A stretch of 13,821 nucleotides of DNA from JBIOJM01 sp044450785. Its GTDB lineage: Bacteria > Planctomycetota > Planctomycetia > Isosphaerales > Isosphaeraceae. This document shows, piece by piece, positions 6,778 through 13,565 of this stretch (the stretch's first letter is position 1; the number at the start of each line of letters is the position of its first letter). The notes beneath the pieces are model-generated. The model was not told where the DNA came from. It made no database searches and saw only the letters and a program-made list of their open reading frames with translations. The stretch lies in contig JBIOJM010000277.1 in NCBI GenBank assembly GCA_044450785.1, positions 1 through 13,821 of the forward strand, in the 5' to 3' direction. A program made the position numbers and the translations under genes.

Positions 6778-6972
6778 CTACACCGAAATGGGCAACGACG
6801 ACACCCCGTCCTCCATCGCCATGGCCGCCAGCGAATCGCCGCGGTCCGCCGCTCGCTTGAACCAGCGGCCAAAGTGCCGCGCCGTTTCCACCAGACCATC
6901 GCCGTTCAAGCCCAACCGCTCCAAGATCCGCGAACGCTGACCGGTCGGTTGTCGTATCGCCCTCCGATTCAC
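6778..6972 (-). CDS. Small ORF overlapping the arsR stop, ERLGLNG tail
   Basis: A 64-codon frame whose GTG start overlaps the ArsR stop in the sequence GTGA, an arrangement typical of coupled genes. The protein is basic and helical, with ILERLGLNGDGLVETARHFG and RWFKRAADRGDS. The same peptide appears in two damaged copies: downstream of the left ArsR (about 5066-5130, interrupted by a TAG after PQPTG) and at 4279-4356. I do not recognise a characterised family. It may be a genuine small protein linked to this ArsR, or a transposon-derived tail. Only this copy is free of stops. Confidence 0.35.
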   Translation of the reverse strand: MNRRAIRQPTGQRSRILERLGLNGDGLVETARHFGRWFKRAADRGDSLAAMAMEDGVSSLPISV

Positions 6973-7322
6973 TCTCCGGAGTACCTCACGACAAAGTCGT
7001 GGAAGCGATACTTTTTGTTTCGAGGGTCTTCACCGGCCGCGGAGAAGAGAGCGAGGAGCAGGTCGCCGAAGTGTTCGGTCCGCACGCGGTAGAAGTTGTG
7101 TTTCCCTTCGCGCCGCGCCTCGATCAGCCCCGAGACCCGCAGCAGGGCCAGATGATGGCTGACCGCGGGCTGGCTCTGGCCCAATCGATGGCACAGGTCG
7201 GTGACGTGAAGCTCGCCGTTGGGCGACAACGCGAGGTAGAACAAGATGCGGAGGCGTGTCTCATCGCTCAAGAGTTTGAAGACCTGAGCAAGCTCGCGAA
7301 CAGACTGGTCCGACACTCGGGG
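6904..7322. repeat. Long direct repeat, right copy (ArsR segment)
   Basis: The partner of 5066-5484, ungapped and in the same orientation. On its left the similarity continues to 6864 with the separate copy at 4281-4355, so three places share the ERLGLNG-coding block. The right edge falls exactly at the junction between the ArsR domain and the N-terminal bL12-like domain of the gene here. Recombination between the two long repeats would delete about 1838 bases, including the MNT-HEPN pair. Confidence 0.88.
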
Positions 7323-7532
7323 TGCCGTTTGAACGACTTGGCCGTTGGCTTCGCTGCTCTCGCGAGCTTCCCGAGCAGCGCAACAAACAGCCCCGATCGC
7401 GTTTGCCGAGACACAGAAGGCGGATGCCGATTCGCGATCAGGAGATTTGATTGTCAAGCTCTCACCAGCGAGAAGCTCATCGACTGCTCGTTTTGCTTCT
7501 CCCAATCCATATCCTGCATGCTGTCGCAGCAA
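6969..7532 (-). CDS. bL12-CTD-like domain fused to ArsR-family regulator
   Basis: The 187-residue frame has two parts. Residues 1-55 resemble the C-terminal domain of ribosomal protein bL12: LLRQHAGYGLGEAKRAVDEL, then a strand, and a second helix ending SANAIGAVC (compare the GLGLKEAK and EEAGA patterns of bL12). After a linker, residues 73-187 are an ArsR winged helix with recognition helix SQPAVSHHLALLRVSGLIE, 92% identical to the regulator at 5131-5478. The start is uncertain. TTG 7532 keeps the whole first domain but lacks a good ribosome site, and the frame stays open upstream without ATG or GTG. GTG 7316 would give only the 115-residue ArsR, as in the left copy. It lies 20 bases after the MscS stop on the same strand, so co-transcription is likely. 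The sensed ligand is unknown. Confidence 0.7.
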   Translation of the reverse strand: MLRQHAGYGLGEAKRAVDELLAGESLTIKSPDRESASAFCVSANAIGAVCCAAREARESSEANGQVVQTAPRVSDQSVRELAQVFKLLSDETRLRILFYLALSPNGELHVTDLCHRLGQSQPAVSHHLALLRVSGLIEARREGKHNFYRVRTEHFGDLLLALFSAAGEDPRNKKYRFHDFVVRYSGE

Positions 7533-7552
7533 ATGGTTCAGTTGAACCTTGT

Positions 7553-9577
7553 TTAGCCCTGTTCGACGACGCGGCGGGCGTTCTCGTCGGCTTGGTGGGC
7601 GGCGCCCTGTCCGTGCGGTGCCCGCGGGGTGCGCGAGGGCGGGTCGTAACGATGGGTCTCGACCTGCAGCACGTCGTCGCGCGTCGTTTCCAATGCTCGG
7701 GTCAGGTCCGGTGGCACTCGGTTCAGGTGCAGCTCGTGCGTCGGGAACGGAATGACGATGCTCTCTTCGACGAAACGCCGCTGGATCTGGGTGCAGAGCC
7801 GGTGCCGCACCCCGCCGGCCAGGCCCGGTTCGGCCACGAATGTATAGAGCCCGAAGAGGAGGGCCGAGTCGCCGAAGCCTTCCAGCGCGGCCGAAGGTGC
7901 CGGGTTCGGCAGGACGTCGGCGTCCTGGCTCGCGATCTTCAAGAGCAGCTCGACGACCCGATCGGGGTCCGTGCCGTAGGCGACCGCGATCTTGATCGGC
8001 ACCCGCAGGATCTTGTCCTTGAGCGTCCAGTTGACCAGGTTGCCCGTGATGAACTCGCGGTTGGGCACGATCATGCTCTGGTTGTCCGAGTTGATGATCG
8101 TCGTGGCGCGGATGTTGATCCGGTCGACCTTGCCGGTGGTGCCCGCGACCGTCACCACGTCGCCGATGCGAATGGGCCGCTCCAGCAGCAGGATGATGCC
8201 GCAGACGAAGTTGGAAACGATCTCCTGGAGCCCGAACCCCAGGCCGACGCCGAGGGCCGCCAGGACGACGCCGATCCTGGCCAGGTCGAGGTGGATGGCC
8301 CCGAGCGCCGCGATCGTCGCCAGTCCCAGAACGGCGTAGCGGCAGAGCGTGACGACGGCGAACCGCACTCCGGGATCGTCAGGCATCCGGGGGAAGATCG
8401 TCACGGCAAAGAGGGTGCTCATGTATCGCCAGGCCAGCGCACCTAGCAGGATCACGACCGCCGCTTCCGTCACGTCGCCCAAGGTAACCGGAGTCTGGCC
8501 GTCGACGGACCAGAGGGACTGGCTGAGCAGGAATCGGACAAGGGCCATGTCGAGGTCCCAGATCCACGCGGTCGCGAGCAGTGTCAGAACGGTCGCGGCA
8601 TAGGCGCTCAAGCGGCGGAGACCGGTCGCGAGGTCTTCGAGCGACACCGCATCGTCGTCTGGATCGGGAGAGTCGTCCGGGGGGCTCGACGGCTCGGCGA
8701 CCGACCAGGGAACGGTCCCTCGCGACCGAGCCGAGGCTCGCAGTGCCACGGCCGAGGTCAGCGCGATCGCCCAGGAACGGCTGGGCTGGGCCCACCGCCA
8801 GGCGTTCCGGCTGATGGCCCGCCCGATCGCGCGGTAAGCCGCCGCCGCCAGGGTCATCACCACCGCGGTCTGCGACCCACCGACGGCCAACCGGCGGGCG
8901 GTGAAACTGTAACCTCGCACATCCAGCACGATGATCGATCCGATGGCCGCCAGCGCGAGGCAGGCGACGAGACGGCGGCGCCGCCCGAGCCAGACTAGCC
9001 CGGCGTGGACGCGTGCCAGAACCACCGGGCTGGACGTACCTGCACTCGCCGTCGCCGGGGCCGCCGCCGCCGCCGTCAGCGGCGAAACGGGCGACTCGCT
9101 TTCGGGCGGCGATGACTGCGAAGGCCCGAGCCACGCCAGCAGAGCGGAGCTGCGGCGCAGCAGTCGAACGCAGATTCCCCAGACGAGCAGCTCGTAGCCG
9201 ATGACCAGCAATCGGCCGAGCGCCGGAGCGGTGATCGGCCGGCCTTCCGGCGCGATCAGCTCGTGATCGAATAGATAGACCGGCAACAGCAAGACCAGGG
9301 CCGCCACGACCAGGAATCGGCCGACGCGGTCAAGTTGCCGCGCGACCGGCTGGGGCAGATCCAGCAGCCGCGCCGGCCGCTCCGGCGCCCACACCAGCCA
9401 CCGCAACAAGTCGTCGACCAAGAGCGCAATCGCCACCGCGGTCAGGATGGCTGAGACCAGGATCCCCAGGCTCCGCGGCCAGGGCGCCACCCGGGCCGCG
9501 TAGGCCAGGAGCAGCAGATACACCGGCCAGATCGCCGCCCTGGTCAACTTGAGCGCCATGGATCGCAAAGCTCGCAT
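7553..9577 (-). CDS. MscS-family mechanosensitive channel, MscK-like
   Basis: A 674-residue inner-membrane protein. Several hydrophobic segments occupy about residues 13-60, 87-103, 121-140, 203-220, 236-252, 325-341 and 370-396. The MscS core begins near 400: pore helix VVLAALGVGLGFGLQEIVSNF (437-457), then LLERPIRIGDVVTVAGTTGKV (464-484), beta domain ATTIINSDNQSMIVPNREFI (491-510), and C-terminal cage ending FPTHELHLNR (611-620). It releases solutes under osmotic downshock by tension gating. The extra N-terminal membrane helices resemble the MscK/KefA group, but the large periplasmic domain is encoded by the gene just upstream. Its GAGGTGA ribosome site overlaps the stop of that gene, pointing to coupled translation. 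The tail after 645 is polar and low in complexity. Confidence 0.92.
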   Translation of the reverse strand: MRALRSMALKLTRAAIWPVYLLLLAYAARVAPWPRSLGILVSAILTAVAIALLVDDLLRWLVWAPERPARLLDLPQPVARQLDRVGRFLVVAALVLLLPVYLFDHELIAPEGRPITAPALGRLLVIGYELLVWGICVRLLRRSSALLAWLGPSQSSPPESESPVSPLTAAAAAPATASAGTSSPVVLARVHAGLVWLGRRRRLVACLALAAIGSIIVLDVRGYSFTARRLAVGGSQTAVVMTLAAAAYRAIGRAISRNAWRWAQPSRSWAIALTSAVALRASARSRGTVPWSVAEPSSPPDDSPDPDDDAVSLEDLATGLRRLSAYAATVLTLLATAWIWDLDMALVRFLLSQSLWSVDGQTPVTLGDVTEAAVVILLGALAWRYMSTLFAVTIFPRMPDDPGVRFAVVTLCRYAVLGLATIAALGAIHLDLARIGVVLAALGVGLGFGLQEIVSNFVCGIILLLERPIRIGDVVTVAGTTGKVDRINIRATTIINSDNQSMIVPNREFITGNLVNWTLKDKILRVPIKIAVAYGTDPDRVVELLLKIASQDADVLPNPAPSAALEGFGDSALLFGLYTFVAEPGLAGGVRHRLCTQIQRRFVEESIVIPFPTHELHLNRVPPDLTRALETTRDDVLQVETHRYDPPSRTPRAPHGQGAAHQADENARRVVEQG

Positions 9578-9585
9578 GATTCACC

Positions 9586-11571
9586 TCAAGGGTTTGGCGC
9601 CGGTAGGTCGCGCCCGATCAGGCCCCAGAGCGCTCGCCGCAGCCGCACCAGCCCCACGGGAAGCACGAGCACGGCCAGGGCCGTGACCAGGAACTCGGCC
9701 GAGGGCCGACACCACAGATTGGCTTTGGTCGTTTCCTGGGCCAGCCGCAACAAGCCATTGAGCAGATAATTGAACTCGCGGCCCCCTTGCGCCAGGGTCG
9801 ACGGTCCGATCGGATCCTGGTCCCGGACCCAGAAAATGTGAGTGCGGATGAATCCGTACTCCTCCTCGAGGATGCTGAGCCGGCGCACGACCTGTTGCAG
9901 GGTGTGCGACGCGCGTTCGGAGAGCTTTTCCAGAGCGGCCCGGCGCCGTACCAGAAGCCCCCGATGCTTCCGTTCGAGCTCGTTCAAGAGCCGCTCTCCC
10001 TCGGACCGGTGCGATGGCGAGACACGCTCTCGCAGCAGATCGTGCTCGAAGCGGTCGTGCAGCGAATCCTGGATCAACTCGAGCTCGACACTGGTCAAGC
10101 CGTCCTCGTAAAACTGGAGCTGCGCCTCGACCGTGGCCATCTCGTTGCGGAGCAGGCGGTCGCGTTCCGGGCCGATGCGGCGAAAGTCGTTGTTGAGCCG
10201 GATTGCGTCCAGCCGGCTCACGCGGCCGTCGTCGAGCAGCCCCTTGATTTGCGCGAAATCGCGATCGGCGTGGTCAGCCAGACCGCGCTGCTCGTCGGGG
10301 GAGGGAGAAGGACTGGTGGCCAGCGCCTGCTCATTCTTGAGGACCTGAGCCTCCAGCACCAGCAGCTCGGCGGTGTGGCGGGCGCGGAATCGCTCGAGCG
10401 GGTCTTTTGACCCAAGGGCCTTACTCTCTTCGTTGGCCGCGGCCCGCTTCAAATCCCGCTCGTGATTCTCGGCGGCCACCCGATACCGTGCCCCAATCTG
10501 CGCGAGTGTTCTCTCGGCGATCTGGACGTGCGCGTGGCAGGCGTGCAAGGTCAGCTCGCGGACGTCGGCCAGCTTGACCTCCAGGCCGATTTCGGCCTCG
10601 ATGACCTGAAGCCGCAATGATTCCACCCGCGCTTCCCACTCGAAGTTGACCAGTCGCTCCCGCGCGAGCTGACGCGCCTGGGCCGTCCGGGCGTTCGTTA
10701 CCGCCGCCTCGAACTCCTCGCCCTTGGCCTTCAAGGTCGTAACCCGTTGAAAGAGCGCGTCCCTTTCGGCCCGCCGCCCATTCTGCGCACCGTCCCACTT
10801 CGCGATCGGGCTCCTCAAGGATTCAATCTTGTCCTTCCATGCTTTCAACTCGTTCGCGGTTGCCTCCAGCGCGTCTTTCATCTTCGAGCTGAGCGCGGTG
10901 GAGATCTGGTTCGAGGAGCCGCGAAAAGAGGGTGGCAAGAGCGTCTCGGGAGCCTTGGCGGCTTGGGTCAAGATCTTCTGAAGTCGTTCCAGGTCGGCCT
11001 TGGCCTCGGCAGCCTGCCGTTCCGGGCTCGGTTCAGGGTGCGTCGCTTGTTGGAGAGCCACAAAGGCCCTGTCGTGCTCTTCCAGCAAGCGGAGCCGATC
11101 GTGGAGTAGCTCGGGGATCGAGTTGCTGACGGCGGGATCGATCGCCGCCGGCCGGGACGCCGATCCCACCGCACGATCTGGTCTCGAAGGCATCGCCCCC
11201 GCGACCGATCCGGAAGTTGATTTGGGGCTGGCAGTTCCGGTGGCGGATGCTTTGTCGTTCGGCGCGGCTGAAGCCTCGAACACCTTGAGCCGTTCGACCG
11301 TCTCGGCCCGCGGGGCCGCGGTGTCGAGCCCGAGAGGAGTTGGTCGCGGGGTCTTGGCGGGCAAGGGGGTTGCGGTCGCCGGCTCTTGCAGAGTCACAGG
11401 CTCGGCTCGGGACCCGGGCTCTTGACCTCGGCTGACCGCGCCCAGGACGATGGTGACGGAGACGACCAGTCCCACCGCTCGGTTCAGAGCGTTTCGATTC
11501 CACGGTCGCTTCGGCCCACGCGTCGTCCCGACGGCCTTCGGCCCGGTCGCCTGTTTCCTCGATCTTGGCAT
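9586..11571 (-). CDS. Periplasmic coiled-coil subunit of a split MscK-type channel
   Basis: A 661-residue protein starting at ATG 11571, chosen because GGAGG lies 10 bases upstream; an earlier ATG (11676) would add 35 residues with no better site. Residues about 28-48 form a signal sequence or anchor (NRAVGLVVSVTIVLGAVSRG). A Pro/Ala/Ser-rich linker reaches about 150, and long coiled-coil helices fill about 160-590, including LLEEHDRAFVALQQ and KMKDALEATANELKAWKDKI. A late segment, EEEYGFIRTHIFWV, resembles the end of the periplasmic domain of MscK-type channels. One membrane helix (FLVTALAVLVLPVGLV) is at the C-terminus. The protein therefore corresponds to the N-terminal half of an MscK/KefA protein, with the pore half in the next gene 8 bases downstream. 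A direct stabilising or gating role is inferred. Confidence 0.8.
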   Translation of the reverse strand: MPRSRKQATGPKAVGTTRGPKRPWNRNALNRAVGLVVSVTIVLGAVSRGQEPGSRAEPVTLQEPATATPLPAKTPRPTPLGLDTAAPRAETVERLKVFEASAAPNDKASATGTASPKSTSGSVAGAMPSRPDRAVGSASRPAAIDPAVSNSIPELLHDRLRLLEEHDRAFVALQQATHPEPSPERQAAEAKADLERLQKILTQAAKAPETLLPPSFRGSSNQISTALSSKMKDALEATANELKAWKDKIESLRSPIAKWDGAQNGRRAERDALFQRVTTLKAKGEEFEAAVTNARTAQARQLARERLVNFEWEARVESLRLQVIEAEIGLEVKLADVRELTLHACHAHVQIAERTLAQIGARYRVAAENHERDLKRAAANEESKALGSKDPLERFRARHTAELLVLEAQVLKNEQALATSPSPSPDEQRGLADHADRDFAQIKGLLDDGRVSRLDAIRLNNDFRRIGPERDRLLRNEMATVEAQLQFYEDGLTSVELELIQDSLHDRFEHDLLRERVSPSHRSEGERLLNELERKHRGLLVRRRAALEKLSERASHTLQQVVRRLSILEEEYGFIRTHIFWVRDQDPIGPSTLAQGGREFNYLLNGLLRLAQETTKANLWCRPSAEFLVTALAVLVLPVGLVRLRRALWGLIGRDLPAPNP

Positions 11572-11720
11572 CGCACGGGCTCCCTCCCGGCAAAGACCTT
11601 GAGTCGCTTCACCTCGCGTCTCGTGCGAGGGGCGTAAAGTAGCCTGACGCCAGCGATGCGGCAAGGCGAAATCCACCGAGCGCGGGCAGGTTTACAGGGT
11701 TTCCACGTCCGGGAACACCC

Positions 11721-11748
11721 TTGACGTGCCCTCGCGGAGCGCTATCAT
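11721..11748 (+). promoter_or_regulatory. Candidate sigma70-type promoter for CbiA-like gene
   Basis: TTGACG (11721-11726) and TATCAT (11743-11748) are separated by 16 bases in the 335-base divergent region 11572-11906. Transcription would start near 11755 and give a leader of about 150 bases before the ATG at 11907. No cobalamin-riboswitch B12 box was found in that leader. No equally good promoter was found for the opposite, mechanosensitive operon. Confidence 0.4.
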
Positions 11749-11906
11749 TTGGTACGAACAGATTGCAGCGCTTGAGCCGAAGTAAGATCAATTTCCACCC
11801 GGCTGTTTCTCCTCCATTTTTCGTTCGATTGTCGTCGTTTCGGTCGTGATTGCATGCTCCTCATCAGTCTAATGCGGAGTGGCCGCGATTGGGGTGCGCC
11901 CACGAT

Positions 11907-13367
11907 ATGATCGAATTTCCGCGTTTGGCGCTGGCGACCCCCGCGGCGGGGCCCGAACCGTCGGTTGCGTCCCTGTGCTTGCTGGCAGGTCTGACGCACC
12001 GACTTTGGCGAGTGCAGCATTTCCGGACCCGCGCGTGTCCGACGGCGACGGAGGCGGTAGGCCAGGTGACTGGCTTGCCGGGGCGACACCTCGACGCCTG
12101 GTTGATGCCTCCTTCGGTCTGTCGCGCGTTGTTCGCGCGAGCAGCCCGGTCCGCCGAGCTGGCGGTGGTCGAGGGGACGCTCGACGAACCGATGTCGGAC
12201 CGCTTGTACACCTCCTGCGATCGTCCGGGCGACCTGAAGCCGATCGCCGAGGCGCTCGACTTGCCGGTTGTGGCTGTGGTTTCCTGTCGAGGCAGCGACG
12301 CCGAGACGTTTCATTTGCCGCGGTTGCCGGACGGAGTCGACGCTGTCCTGCTCGATGAGCTCGCCGATCCCGCAGCGCTGCCGCGGCTGAAGCGGCTGTA
12401 CCGGCTGGCCGCCAAGCTGCCGGTGATCGGGGCGATCGAGACCATGCCGGCGGCCCGGGCCGCACTGGAAAAAATGCCGCGCGATCGCCGCTTGCCCGAC
12501 GACCTGATCGAGGCGCTGGCGCATGGATTCTGGAAGCATTCCGACGAGGAGGCGATCGGTGAGCTGGCTCGCCGCCCCCCGGTTCGCGAGCCGGTGGATT
12601 CATCCTGCTTGCAGGGCCAGGGCCATGAGCGCCGCCGCCGCCGTTTCCGGGTGGCCTATGCTCAGGATGAGGCGTTCGGCCGCTACTTTCCCGACACGAT
12701 CGAAGCGCTGGAGGCCCTGGGGGCCGACCTCATCGAGTTCTCGCCGCTGCGCGACGAGAGGCTGCCCGTCGGGGTTGATTTGGCGATGATCGGCTACGGA
12801 ATGCCCGACCGCCACGCCGACGAGCTGGCGTCGAACGTCAGCATGATCGCCGCGCTCAGGGAACACGTCTGCCGCGGGCGGCGGATTTATTCCGAAGGAG
12901 GAGGCACCGCCTACCTGGGTCGGAGGATGATCATCGAGGGCCGCCGCATCCCGGGAGCCGGGATCTTGCCGTTCGATGCCGAGCTCTCGTCCGACCCTCA
13001 TTCCCCGGCTCCGGTCACGCGCACCCTGCTGCGCGACTGCTGGCTGGGGCCCAGGGGTACCACCGTCCGCGGCTACAAGAGCGGCCGCTGGCGCTTGATC
13101 CCGAGCATCGAAAAGTTCGAGTGCCCCGCCTGCTTCGGCGCGCTCTCCGCCGAGGACGATTGGTTTTACCACCACCACGCGGTCGGCAGTCTGCTCCATC
13201 TCCATCTCGGAGCGCTGCCCGAGGTTGTCGACGCCTTTGCCGGGCCCCACTCCCCTTCGCTGTGGCGCCCATCGCCGCGTGATCATGCCGAGCGCGCGCT
13301 GGACCACGTCCTGGACCGCGACCCAGAACGGGAAGCGACCGATCCCAGGATCGGGCCGGAATCGTGA
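11907..13367 (+). CDS. Degenerate CbiA/CobB-like protein (a,c-diamide synthase fold)
   Basis: A 486-residue homologue of cobyrinate a,c-diamide synthase, which amidates the corrin ring using ATP and glutamine. The N-terminal domain keeps the order of elements: PRLALA near residue 5, HLDAWLMPPSV near 61, FARAARSAELAVVEG near 76. The P-loop, however, has become TPAAGPEPSVA without the GKT lysine. The C-terminal amidotransferase-like domain is clear: RVAYAQDEAFGRYFPDTIEA (248-267), FSPLRDERLP, LHLHL near 430. The nucleophile position, normally Cys in YAECGG, reads YSEGGG, with Gly331. Neither ATP-dependent activation nor glutamine hydrolysis is expected. The start is ATG 11907, 19 codons inside the longest frame. 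No other cobalamin gene is in the window. Role unknown: regulator, binding protein or scaffold are possible. The frame is intact, which argues for selection. Confidence 0.82.
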   Translation: MIEFPRLALATPAAGPEPSVASLCLLAGLTHRLWRVQHFRTRACPTATEAVGQVTGLPGRHLDAWLMPPSVCRALFARAARSAELAVVEGTLDEPMSDRLYTSCDRPGDLKPIAEALDLPVVAVVSCRGSDAETFHLPRLPDGVDAVLLDELADPAALPRLKRLYRLAAKLPVIGAIETMPAARAALEKMPRDRRLPDDLIEALAHGFWKHSDEEAIGELARRPPVREPVDSSCLQGQGHERRRRRFRVAYAQDEAFGRYFPDTIEALEALGADLIEFSPLRDERLPVGVDLAMIGYGMPDRHADELASNVSMIAALREHVCRGRRIYSEGGGTAYLGRRMIIEGRRIPGAGILPFDAELSSDPHSPAPVTRTLLRDCWLGPRGTTVRGYKSGRWRLIPSIEKFECPACFGALSAEDDWFYHHHAVGSLLHLHLGALPEVVDAFAGPHSPSLWRPSPRDHAERALDHVLDRDPEREATDPRIGPES

Positions 13368-13463
13368 CCGGTGCAAGAACGCCGCTCGCTCAGCCGGGGT
13401 TCCGCGGACACGAACCGGCGAGTGCCCCGAGCGAGGCCAACTGTTCGGCCCGTTGTCCGGTTA

Positions 13464-13565
13464 GGCGAGCGGCAGAAAATGCCATACCCGTAGCGGAACT
13501 CGCCAGAGTTCCGACCCGAAGTCTGGCGACTTCGGCTACGGGGATCATTCGACCTGCCGCTCGCC
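13464..13565. repeat. REPIN-like element: two inverted REP hairpins
   Basis: A compact palindromic element between two convergent genes. The first unit is GTAG (13490-13493) plus the stem CGGAACTC/GAGTTCCG around loop GCCA (13494-13513). The second, on the other strand, is GTAG (CTAC at 13536-13539) plus CCGAAGTC/GACTTCGG around the same loop (13516-13535). Two bases separate them. The two stems differ at two positions, each with a compensating change on the opposite arm. CCC and GGG flank the pair. A perfect 12-base inverted repeat, GGCGAGCGGCAG at 13464-13475 and CTGCCGCTCGCC at 13554-13565, encloses everything. It fits the REPIN architecture spread by RAYT transposases. It may also act as a bidirectional transcription stop, although no T-run follows. 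Bases 13368-13463 hold nothing recognisable. Confidence 0.85.

Noticed and set aside
7451..8446. Plus-strand 331-codon frame opposite the MscS gene
   Set aside because: Rich in Arg/Asp/Val with no domain; it is the antisense shadow of conserved MscS core codons.
9787..10410. Plus-strand 207-codon frame inside the coiled-coil gene
   Set aside because: It mirrors the third-position bias of the minus-strand gene and shows no domain or ribosome site.
11755..11906. Possible cobalamin riboswitch in the leader of the CbiA-like gene
   Set aside because: No B12-box sequence (GCCACTG-like) or surrounding helices were found in the leader.
13385..13430. Weak hairpin CCGGGGTTC / GAACCGG after the CbiA-like gene as a terminator
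   Set aside because: The stem is short and imperfect with no T-run; the adjacent double hairpin is a better candidate.
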